NCBI GenBank assembly: GCA_029207755.1
Contig: JARCOQ010000186.1
Span: forward strand, 1 to 64,000
Source of the DNA: Chamaea fasciata
Taxonomy: Eukaryota > Chordata > Aves > Passeriformes > Sylviidae
Length of the DNA stretch: 64,000 nt
Direction: 5' to 3'
Shown here: positions 11,466 through 21,787 of the stretch, one piece after another
Layout of the letters: each line of letters opens with the position of its first letter
Numbering within the stretch: position 1 is the first letter of the stretch
Notes under the pieces: model-generated
What the model saw: the letters and a program-made list of their open reading frames with translations, nothing else
Told to the model about the DNA's origin: nothing
Databases searched by the model: none
Position numbers and translations under genes: made by a program

Positions 11466-14400
11466 ATGTCAGTTTGTAGCAGGCCTTTGGACCTCCAAGG
11501 AAAGCAAGTCTTCCAGTTTGTGGCAGCTTGCATCTGGAAGAAATCCTGTTCTGTTTGGGATTGTAGGTGGTTGTGGCCAGGTGCCCGGCAGAGGGAATTG
11601 GGCACAAAGGATGGCCTGTTTCCAGGGGTAAGTAAAGTCAGCTGCCCAGGTGCCTGATGTCAGTTTGTAGGAGGCCTTTGGCCCTCCAAGGGAAACTAGA
11701 CTTCCAGTTTGTGGCAGCTTGCATCTGGAAGAAATCCTGTTCCGTTCGGCATCGTAGGTGGCCGAGGCCTGGAGCCCGGCTAAGGGAGTTGGGAACAAAG
11801 GATGGCCTTTTTCCAGGGGTAAGTAAAGTTAGCTGCCCAGGTGCCTGATGTCAGTTTGTAGGAGGCCTTTGGCCCTCCAAGGGAAGCTAGTCTTCCAGTT
11901 TGTGGCAGCTTGCATCAGGAAAAAATCCTGTTCCATCCGTGATTGTAGGTGGCCGAGGCCAGGTGCCCGGCAGAGGGAGTTGGGCACAAATGATGGCCTG
12001 TTTCCAGGGGTAAGTAAAGTCAGCTGCCCAGGTGCCTGATGTCAGTTTGTAGGAGGCCTTTGGCCCTCCAAGGGAAGCTAGTCTTCCAGTTTGTGACAGC
12101 TTGCATCGCGAAGAAATCCTGTTCCGTTCGGGATTGTAGGTGGCCGTGGCCAGGTGCCCGGCAGAGGGAGTTGGGCACAAATGATGGCCTGTTTCCAGGG
12201 GTAAGTAAAGTCAGCTGCCCAGGTGCCTGATGTCAGTTTGTAGGAGGCCTTTGGCCCTCCAAGGGAAGCAAGTCTTCCAGTTTGTGGAAGCTGGCGTCTA
12301 GAAGAAATCCTGTTCCGTTCGGGATTGTAGGTGGCCGAGGCCTGGTGCCCGGCTGAGGGAGTTGGGCAGAAAGGATGGCCTGTTTCCAGGGGTAAGTAAA
12401 GTCAGCTGCCCAGGTGCCTGATGTCAGTTTGTAGGAGGCCTTTGGCCCTCCAAGGGAAACTAGTCTTCCAGTTTGTGGCAGCTTGCATCTGGAAGAAATC
12501 CTGTTCCGTTTGGGATTGTAGGTGGCCGAGGCCAGGTGCCCGGCTGAGGGAGTTGGGCACAAATGATGGCCTGTTTCCAGGGTTAAGTAAAGTCAGCTGC
12601 CCAGGTGCCTGATGTCAGTTTTTAGGAGGCCTTTGACCCTCCAAGGGAAGCCAGGCTTCCTGCTTGTGGCAGCTTGGATCTGGAAGAAATGCTGTTCCGT
12701 ATGGGATCGTAGGTGGCCGAGGCCTGGTGCCTGGCAGAGGAAGTTGGGCACAAAGGATGGCCTGTTTCCAGGGGTAAGTAAAGTCAGCTGCCCAGGTGCC
12801 TGATGTCAGTTTGTAGCAGGCCTTTGGCCCTCCAAGGGAAGCTTGTCTTCCAGTTTGTGGCAGCTTGCATCTGGAAGAAATCCTATTCCGATCGGGATTG
12901 TAGGTGGCCGTGGCCAGGTGCCCGGCAGAGGGAGTTGGGCACAAAGGATGGCCTGTTTCCAGAGGTAAGTAAAGTCAGCTGCCCAGGTGCCTGATGTCAG
13001 TTTGTAGGAGGCCTTTGGCCCTCCAAGGGAAACTAGTCTTCCAGTTTGTGGCGGCTTGCATCTGGAAGAAATCCTGTTCCGTTCGGGATTGTAGGTGGCC
13101 GAGGCCTGGTGCCCGGCTAAGTGAGTTGGGAACAAAGGATGGCCTGTTTCCAGGGGTAAGTAAAGTCAGGTGCCCAGGTGCCTGATGTCAGTTTGTAGGA
13201 GGCCTTTGGCCCTCCAAGGGAAGCCAGGCTTCCCGCTTGTGGCAGCGTGCATCTGGAAGAAATCCTGTTCCGTTTGGGATCGTAGGTGGCCGAGGCGTAG
13301 TGCCCGGCTAAGGGAGAAGGAAAAAAAGGATGGCCTGTTTCCAGGGGTAAGTAAAGTCAGCTGCCCAGGTTCCTGTTGTCAGTTTGTAGGAGGCCTTTGG
13401 ACCTCCAAGGGAAGCTAGTCTTCCAGTTTGTGGCGGCTTGCATCTGGAAGAAATCCTGTTCCGTTCGGGATTGTAGGTGGCCGAGGCCTGGTGCCCGGCT
13501 AAGTGAGTTGGGAACAAAGGATGGCCATTTTCCAGGGGTAAGTAAAGTTAGCTGCCCAGGAGCCTGATGTCAGTTTATAGGAGGACTTTGGCCCTCCAAG
13601 GTAAGCTAGTCTTCCAGTTTGTGGCAGCTTGCATCTGGAAGAAATCCTGTTCCATCCGGGATTGTAGGTGGACGAGGCCAGGTGCCCGGCTGAGGGAGTT
13701 GGGCACAAATGATGGCCTGTTTCCAGGGGTAAGTAAAGTCAGGTGCCCAGGTGCCTGATGTCAGTTTGTAGGAGGCCTTTGGCCCTCCAAGGGAAGCCAG
13801 GCTTCCAGCTTGTGGCAGCCTGCATCTGGAAGAAATCCTGTTCCGTTTGGGATCGTAGGTGGCCGAGGCGTAGTGCCCGGCTAAGGGAGATGGAAAAAAA
13901 GGATGGCCTGTTTCCAGGGGTAAGTAAAGTCAGCTGCCCAGGTTCCTGTTGTCAGTTTGTAGGAGGCCTTTGGACCTCCAAGGGAAGCTAGTCTCCCAGT
14001 TTGTGGCTGCTTGCATCTGGAAGAAATCCTGTTCCGTTCGGGGTTGTAGGTGGCTGTGGCCAGGTTCCTGGCAGAGGGAGTTGGGCAAAAAGGATGGCCT
14101 GTTTCCAGGGGTAAGTAAAGTCAGCTGCCCAGGTGCCTGATGTCAGTTTGTAGGAGGCCTTTGGCCCTCCATAGGAAACTAGTCTTGCAGATTGTGGCAG
14201 CTTGCATCTGCAAGAAATTCTGTTCCATTCGGGATTGTTGGTGGCCGAAACCAGGTGCCCAGTAGAGGGAGTTGGGCACAAATGATGGCCTGTTTCCAGG
14301 GATAAGTAAAGTCAGCTGCCCAGGTGCCTGGTGTCAGTTTGTAGGAGGCCTTTGGCCCTCCAAGGGAAGCCAGGCTTCCAGATTGTGGCAGCTTGCATCT

Positions 14401-15282
14401 GGAAGAAATCCTGTTCCGTTTTGGATCGTAGGTGGCCGAGGCGTGGTGCCGGCTAAGGGAGAAGGGAACAAAGGACGGCCTGTTTCCAGGGGTAAATAAG
14501 TTAGCTGCCCAGGTGCCTGATGTCAGTTTGTAGGAGGCCTTTGGCCCTCCGAGGGAAGCTAGTCTTCCAGTTTGTGGCAGCTTGCATCCGGTAAAAATCC
14601 CGTTCCGATCAAGATTGTAGGTGGCCGAGGCCTGGTGCCCGGCAGAGGGAGTTGGGCACAAAGGATGGCCTGTTTCCAGGGGTAAGTAAAGTCAGCTGCC
14701 CAGGTGCCTGATGTCAGTTTGTAGGAGACCATTGGCCCCCTAAGGGAAGCTAGTCTTCCAGTTTGTGGCAGCTTGCATCTGGAAGAAATCCTATTCCGTT
14801 CAGGATTGTAGGTGGCCGTGGCCAGGTGCCCAGAGAGGGAGTTGGGCACAAAGGATGGCCTGTTTCCAGGGGTAAGTAAAGTCAGCTGCCCAGGTGCCTG
14901 ATGTCAGTTTTTAGGAGGCCTTTGGCCCTCCAAGCGAAGCCAGGCTTCCAGATTGAGGCAGCTTGCGTCTGGATGAAATCCTGTTCCGTTTGGGATTGTA
15001 GGTGGCCGAGGCCTGGTGCCCGGGTGAGGCAGTTGGGCACAAAGGATGGCCTGTTTCCAGGGGTAAGTAAAGTCAGCTGCCCAGGTGCCTGATGTCAGTT
15101 TGTAGGAGGCCTTTGGCCCTCCAAGGGAAGCCAGGCTTCCAGCTTGTGGCAGCTTGCATCTGGAAGAAATGCTTTTCCGCTTGGGATCGTAGGTGGCCGA
15201 GGCCTGGTGCCCGGCTGAGGGAGTTGGGCACAAATGATGGCCTGTTTGCAGGGGTAAGTAAAGTCAGCTGCCCAGGTGCCTG
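11466..15282. repeat. 20-monomer higher-order repeat, copy 2
   Basis: Second tandem copy of the 3,817-bp block. Inside it the offset to copy 1 steps from 3,817 to 3,626, 4,008, 4,390 and back to 3,817. All steps are whole multiples of 191, so single monomers were lost and gained by unequal exchange in register, with no net length change. The first monomers of a third copy follow at 15283 and 15474 before the pattern breaks near 15.7 kb. Confidence 0.83.
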
Positions 15283-15664
15283 ATGTCAGTTTGTAGCAGG
15301 CCTTTGGACCTCCAAGGAAAGCAAGTCTTCCAGTTTGTGGCAGCTTGCATCTGGAAGAAATCCTGTTCTGTTTGGGATTGTAGGTGGTTGTGGCCAGGTG
15401 CCCGGCAGAGGGAATTGGGCACAAAGGATGGCCTGTTTCCAGGGGTAAGTAAAGTCAGCTGCCCAGGTGCCTGATGTCAGTTTGTAGGAGGCCTTTGGCC
15501 CTCCAAGGGAAACTAGACTTCCAGTTTGTGGCAGCTTGCATCTGGAAGAAATCCTGTTCCGTTCGGCATCGTAGGTGGCCGAGGCCTGGAGCCCGGCTGA
15601 GGGAGTTGGGAACAAAGGATGGCCTTTTTCCAGGGGTAAGTAAAGTTAGCTGCCCAGGTGCCTG

Positions 15665-17574
15665 ATGTCAGTTTATAGGAGGACTTTGGCCCTCCAAGGG
15701 AAGCTAGTCTTCCAGTTTGTGGCAGCTTGCATCTGGAAAAAATCCTGTTCCATCCGTGATTGTAGGTGGCCGAGGCCAGGTGCCAGGCTGAGGGAGTTGA
15801 ACGCAATGGATGGCCTGTTTTTAGGAATAGGTAAAGTCAGCTGCCCAGGTGCCTGATGTCAGTTTTTAGGAGGCCGTTTGCCCTCCAAGGGAAACTAGTC
15901 TTCCAGTTTGTGGCAGCTTGCATCTGGAAGAAATCCTGTTCCGTTTGGGATCGTAGGTGGCCGAGGCCTGGTGCCCGGCTGAGGGAGTTGAGCACAAATG
16001 ATGGCCTGTTTCCAGGGGTAAGTAAAGTCAGCTGCCCAGGTGCCTGATGTCAGTTTGTAGGAGGCCTTTGGCCCTCCAAGGGAAGCCAGGCTTCCAGTTT
16101 GTGGCAGCTTGCATCTGGAAGAAATCCTGTTCCGTTCGGGATTGTAGGTGGCCGAGGCCAGGTGCCCGGCAGAGGGAGTTGGGCACAAATGATGGCCTGT
16201 TTCCAGGGGTAAGTAAAGTCAGCTGCCCAGGTGCCTGATGTCAGTTTGTAGGAGGCCTTTGGCCCTCCAAGGGAAGCCAGCCTTCCAGCTTGTGGCAGCT
16301 TTCATCTGGAAGAAATCCTGTTCCGTTTGGGATTGTAGGTGGCCGAGGCCTGGTGCCCGGCTTAGGGAGTTGGGAACAAAAAATGGCCTGTTTCCAGGGG
16401 TAAGTAAAGTTTGCTGCCCAGGTGCCTGGTGTCAGTTTGTAGGAGGACTTTGTCCTTTCAAGGGAAGCTAGTCTTCCACTTTGTGGCAGCTTGCATCTGG
16501 AAGAAATCCTGTATCATTCGGGATTGTAGGTGGCCGAGGCCAGGTGACCGGCAGAGGGAGTTGGGCACAAATGATGGCCTGTTTCCTGGGGTAAGTAAAG
16601 TCAGCTGCCCAGGTGCCTGATGTAAGTTTGTAGGAGGCCTTTGGCCCTCCAAGAGCAGCCAGGCTTCCAGCATGTGGCAGCCTGCATCTTGAAGAAATCC
16701 TGTTCCGTTTGGGATTGTAGGTGGCCGAGGCCAGGTGCCCGGCTAAGGGAGTTGGAAACAAAGGATGGCCTGTTTCCAGGGGTAAGTAAAGTCAGCTGCC
16801 CAGGTTCCTGGTGTCAGTTTGTAGGAGGCCTATGGCCCTCGAAGGGAAGCCAGGCTTCCAGTGTGTGGCAGCTTGCATCTGGAAGAAATCCTGTTCCGTT
16901 TGGGATCGTAGGTGGCCGAGGCCTGGTGCCCAACAAAGGGAGTAGAGAACAAAGGATGGCCTGTTTCCAGGGGTAAGTAAAGTCAGCTGCCCAGGTGCCT
17001 GATGTCAGTTTGTAACAGGCCTTTGGCCCTCCGAGGGAAGCTAGTCTTCCAGTTTGTGGCAGCTTGCATCTGGAAGAAATCCTATTCCGTTTGGGATTGT
17101 AGGTGGCCGTGGCCAGGTGCCCGGCTGAGGGAGTTGGGCACAAAGGATGGCCTGCTTCCAGGGGTAAGTAAAGTCAGCTGCCCAGGTGCCTGATGTCAGT
17201 TTGTAGGAGGCCTGTGGCCCTCCAAGGGAAGCCAGGCTTCCAGCTTGTGGCAGCTTGCATCTGGAAGAAATCCTGTTCCGTTCGGGATTGTAGGTGGCCG
17301 AGGCCTGGTGCCCGGCTGAGGGAGTTGGGCAGAAAGGATGGCCTGTTTCCAGGGGTAAGTAAAGTCAGCTGCCCACGTGCCTGATGTCAGTTTGTAGGAG
17401 GCCTTTGGCCCTCCAAGGGAAACTAGTCTTCCAGTTTGTGGCAGCTTGCATCTGGAAGAAATCCTGTTCCGTTTGGGATTGTAGGTGGCCGGGGCCTGCT
17501 GCCCTACAGAGGGAGTTGGGCGCACTGGAAGGCCTGTTTTTAGGAATAGGTAAAGTCAGCTGCCCAGGTGCCTG
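15665..17574. repeat. Transition block related to 21788-23500
   Basis: About ten monomers between the 20-mer and 43-mer blocks. Monomers at 15856, 16047, 16238 and 17193 match those at 21979, 22170, 22361 and 23316 at an offset of 6,123 bp. This stretch is therefore a partial copy of material inside the next block, which shows exchange across neighbouring higher-order units. Confidence 0.75.
16060..16095. other. Paired dyad symmetries in the monomer (example)
   Basis: Two adjacent inverted repeats in a typical monomer: GGAGGCC TTT GGCCCTCC at 16060-16077 (one bulged base) and GGAAGCC A GGCTTCC at 16081-16095 (perfect 7-bp arms, one-base centre). Monomers of the other type read GGAARCTAGTCTTCC and keep only a shorter dyad. 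Confidence 0.7.
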
Positions 17575-18338
17575 ATGTCAGTTTGTAGAAGGCCTTTTGC
17601 CCTCCAAGGGAAGCCAGGCTTCCAGCTTGTGGCAGCTTGCATCTGGAAGAAATCCTGTTCCGTTTGGGATCGTAGGTGGCAGAGGCCTGGTGCCCGGCTG
17701 AGGGCGTTGAGCACAAATGATGGCCTGTTTGCAGGGGTAAGTAAAGTCAGCTGCCCAGGTGCCTGATGTCAGTTTGTAGCAGGCCTTTGGCCCTCCAAGG
17801 GAAGCTAGTCTTCCAGTTTGTGGCAGCTTGCATCTGGAAGAAATCCTGTTCCGTTCGGGATTGTAGGTGGCCGAGGCCTGGTGCCCGGCAGAGGGAGTTG
17901 GGCACAAAGGATGGCCTGTTTCCATGGGTTAGTAAAGTCAGCTGCCCAGGTGCCTGATGTCAGTTTGTAGGAGGCCTTTGGCCCTCCAAGGGAAACTAGT
18001 CTTCCAGTTTGTGGCAGCTTGCATCTGGAAGAAATGCTGTTCCGTTCGGGATTGTAGGTGGCCGAGGCCAGGTGCCCGGCTGAGGGAGTTGGGCACAAAG
18101 GATGGCCTGTTTCCAGGGGTAAGTAAAGTCAGCTGCCCAGGTGCCTGATGTCAGTTTGTAGGAGGCCTTTGGCCCTCACAGGGAAGCCAGGCTTCCAGCT
18201 TGTGGCTGCTTTCATCTGGAAGAAATCCTGTTCCGTTTGGGATTGTAGGTGGCCGAGGCCTGGTGCCCGGCTAAGGGAGTTGGGAAAAAAGGATGGCCTG
18301 TTTCTAGGGGTAAGTAAAGTTAGCTGCCCAGGTGCCTG

Positions 18339-20062
18339 GTGTCAGTTTGTAGGAGGCCTTTGGCCCTCCAAGGGAAGCTAGTCTTCCAGTTTGTGGCTGC
18401 TTGCATCATGAAGGAATCCTATTCTGTTTGGGATTGTAGGTGGCCGAGGCCTGGTGCCAGGCTGAGGGAGTTGGGCGCAATGGATGGCCTGTTTTTTGGA
18501 ATAGGTAAAGTCAGCTGCCCAGGTGCCTGATGTCAGTTTTTAGGAGGCCGTTTGCCCTCCAAGGGAAACTAGTCTTCCAGTTTGTGGCAGCTTGCATCTG
18601 CAAGAAATCCTTTTCCATTCGGGTTTGGGATCGTAGGTGGCAGAGGCCTGGTGCCCGGCTGAGGGAGTTGAGCACAAATGATGGCCTGTTTCCAGGGGTA
18701 AGTAAAGTCAGCTGCCCAGGTGCCTGATGTCAGTTTGTAGCAGGCCTTTGGCCCTCCAAGGGAAACTAGTCTTCCAGTTTGTGGCAGCTTGCATCTGGAA
18801 GAAATCCTGTTCCGTTCGGGATTGTAGGTGGCCGTGGCCAGGTGCCCGGCAGAGGGAGTTGGGCACAAATGATGGCCTGTTTCCAGGGGTAAGTAAAGTC
18901 AGCTGCCCAGGTGCCTGATGTCAGTTTGTAGGAGGCCTTTGGCCCTCCAAGGGAAGCCAGGCTTCCAGCTTGTGGCAGCTTGCGTCTGGAAGAAATCCTG
19001 TTCCGTTTGGGATTGTAGGTGGCCGAGGCCTGGTGCCCGGCAGAGGGAGTTGGGCATAAAGGATGGCCTGTTTTCAGGGGTAAGTAAAGTCAGCTTCCCA
19101 GGTGCCTGATGTCAGTTTGTAGGAGGCCTTTGGCCCTCCAAGGGAAACTAGTCTTCCAGTTTGTGGCAGCTTGCATCTGGAAGAAATCCTGTTCCGTTCG
19201 GGATTGTAGGTGGCCGAGGCCAGGGGCCCGGCTGAGGGAGTTGGGCACAAATGATGGCCTGTTTCCAGAGGTAAGTAAAGTCAGCTGCCCAGGTGCCTGA
19301 TGTCAGTTTGTAGGAGGCCTTTGGCCCTCCAAGGGAAGCCAGCCTTCCAGCTTGTGGCAGCTTTCATCTGGAAGAAATCCTGTTCCGTTTGGGATTGTAG
19401 GTGGCCGAGGCCTGGTGCCCGGCTTAGGGAGTTGGGAACAAAAAAATGGCCTGTTTCCAGGGGTAAGTAAAGTTTGCTGCCCAGGTGCCTGGTGTCAGTT
19501 TGTAGGAGGACTTTGTCCTTTCAAGGGAAGCTAGTCTTCCAGTTTGTGGCAGCTTGCATCTGGAAGAAATCCTGTATCATTCGGGATTGTAGGTGGCCGA
19601 GGCCAGGTGACCGGCAGAGGGAGTTGGGCACAAATGATGGCCTGTTTCCTGGGGTAAGTAAAGTCAGCTGCCCAGGTGCCTGATGTCAGTTTGTAGGAGG
19701 CCTTTGGCCCTCCAAGAGCAGCCAGGCTTCCAGCATGTGGCAGCCTGCATCTTGAAGAAATCCTGTTCCGTTTGGGATTGTAGGTGGCCGAGGCCAGGTG
19801 CCCGGCTAAGGGAGTTGGAAACAAAGGATGGCCTGTTTCCAGGTAAGTAAAGTCAGCTGCCCAGGTTCCTGGTGTCAGTTTGTAGGAGGCCTATGGCCCT
19901 CGAAGGGAAGCCAGGCTTCCAGCTTGTGGCTGCTTTCATCTGGAAGAAATCCTGTTCCGTTTGGGATTGTAGGTGGCCGAGGCCTGGTGCCCGGCTAAGG
20001 GAGTTGGGAAAAAAGGATGGCCTGTTTCTAGGGGTAAGTAAAGTTAGCTGCCCAGGTGCCTG
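18339..20062. repeat. Nested 9-monomer repeat, first unit
   Basis: A 1,724-bp unit of nine monomers, including the 197-bp monomer at 18530, followed directly by a second unit. Monomers at 18339, 18727, 18918 and 19109 match 20063, 20451, 20642 and 20833. The same nested pair recurs in the second 43-mer copy at 26562-30011, so the 9-mer duplication came before the 43-mer duplication. Confidence 0.87.
19840..19848 (+). other. Perfect splice-donor-like site in one monomer
   Basis: CAGGTAAGT, exact complement of the U1 snRNA 5' end. It arises from a 2-base deletion in the usual CCAGGGGTAAGTAAAG and gives the single 189-bp monomer. Other monomers carry the near-consensus GGGTAAGT. There is no evidence that it is used. 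Confidence 0.4.
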
Positions 20063-21787
20063 GTGTCAGTTTGTAGGAGGCCTTTGGCCCTCCAAGGGAA
20101 GCTAGTCTTCCAGTTTGTGGCTGCTTGCATCATGAAGGAATCCTATTCTGTTTGGGATTGTAGGTGGCCGAGGCCTGGTGCCAGGCTGAGGGAGTTGGGC
20201 GCAATGGATGGCCTGTTTTTTGGAATAGGTAAAGTCAGCTGCCCAGGTGCCTGATGTCAGTTTTTAGGAGGCCGTTTGCCCTCCAAGGGAAACTAGTCTT
20301 CCAGTTTGTGGCAGCTTGCATCTGCAAGAAATCCTTTTCCATTCGGGTTTGGGATCGTAGGTGGCAGAGGCCTGGTGCCCGGCTGAGGGAGTTGAGCACA
20401 AATGATGGCCTGTTTCCAGGGGTAAGTTAAGTCAGCTGCCCAGGTGCCTGATGTCAGTTTGTAGCAGGCCTTTGGCCCTCCAAGGGAAACTAGTCTTCCA
20501 GTTTGTGGCAGCTTGCATCTGGAAGAAATCCTGTTCCGTTCGGGATTGTAGGTGGCCGTGGCCAGGTGCCCGGCAGAGGGAGTTGGGCACAAATGATGGC
20601 CTGTTTCCAGGGGTAAGTAAAGTCAGCTGCCCAGGTGCCTGATGTCAGTTTGTAGGAGGCCTTTGGCCCTCCAAGGGAAGCCAGGCTTCCAGCTTGTGGC
20701 AGCTTGCGTCTGGAAGAAATCCTGTTCCGTTTGGGATTGTAGGTGGCCGAGGCCTGGTGCCCGGCAGAGGGAGTTGGGCATAAAGGATGGCCTGTTTTCA
20801 GGGGTAAGTAAAGTCAGCTTCCCAGGTGCCTGATGTCAGTTTGTAGGAGGCCTTTGGCCCTCCAAGGGAAACTAGTCTTCCAGTTTGTGGCAGCTTGCAT
20901 CTGGAAGAAATCCTGTTCCGTTCGGGATTGTAGGTGGCCGAGGCCAGGGGCCCGGCTGAGGGAGTTGGGCACAAATGATGGCCTGTTTCCAGAGGTAAGT
21001 AAAGTCAGCTGCCCAGGTGCCTGATGTCAGTTTGTAGGAGGCCTTTGGCCCTCCAAGGGAAGCCAGCCTTCCAGCTTGTGGCAGCTTTCATCTGGAAGAA
21101 ATCCTGTTCCGTTTGGGATTGTAGGTGGCCGAGGCCTGGTGCCCGGCTTAGGGAGTTGGGAACAAAAAATGGCCTGTTTCCAGGGGTAAGTAAAGTTTGC
21201 TGCCCAGGTGCCTGGTGTCAGTTTGTAGGAGGACTTTGTCCTTTCAAGGGAAGCTAGTCTTCCAGTTTGTGGCAGCTTGCATCTGGAAGAAATCCTGTAT
21301 CATTCGGGATTGTAGGTGGCCGAGGCCAGGTGACCGGCAGAGGGAGTTGGGCACAAATGATGGCCTGTTTCCTGGGGTAAGTAAAGTCAGCTGCCCAGGT
21401 GCCTGATGTCAGTTTGTAGGAGGCCTTTGGCCCTCCAAGAGCAGCCAGGCTTCCAGCATGTGGCAGCCTGCATCTTGAAGAAATCCTGTTCCGTTTGGGA
21501 TTGTAGGTGGCCGAGGCCAGGTGCCCGGCTAAGGGAGTTGGAAACAAAGGATGGCCTGTTTCCAGGGGTAAGTAAAGTCAGCTGCCCAGGTTCCTGGTGT
21601 CAGTTTGTAGGAGGCCTATGGCCCTCGAAGGGAAGCCAGGCTTCCAGCTTGTGGCTGCTTTCATCTGGAAGAAATCCTGTTCCGTTTGGGATTGTAGGTG
21701 GCCGAGGCCTGGTGCCCGGCTAAGGGAGTTGGGAAAAAAGGATGGCCTGTTTCTAGGGGTAAGTAAAGTTAGCTGCCCAGGTGCCTG
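20063..21787. repeat. Nested 9-monomer repeat, second unit
   Basis: Second 1,725-bp unit of the nested pair, with the 197-bp monomer at 20254. Homology to the first unit ends near 21788, where the next monomer carries different variants. The counterpart in copy 2 of the 43-mer is 28287-30011. Confidence 0.87.

Noticed and set aside
16100..16160. CENP-B box in the monomer
   Set aside because: The TTCGGGATTGTAGG stretch begins like a box, but the required A and the CGGG core are not at the right spacing on either strand.
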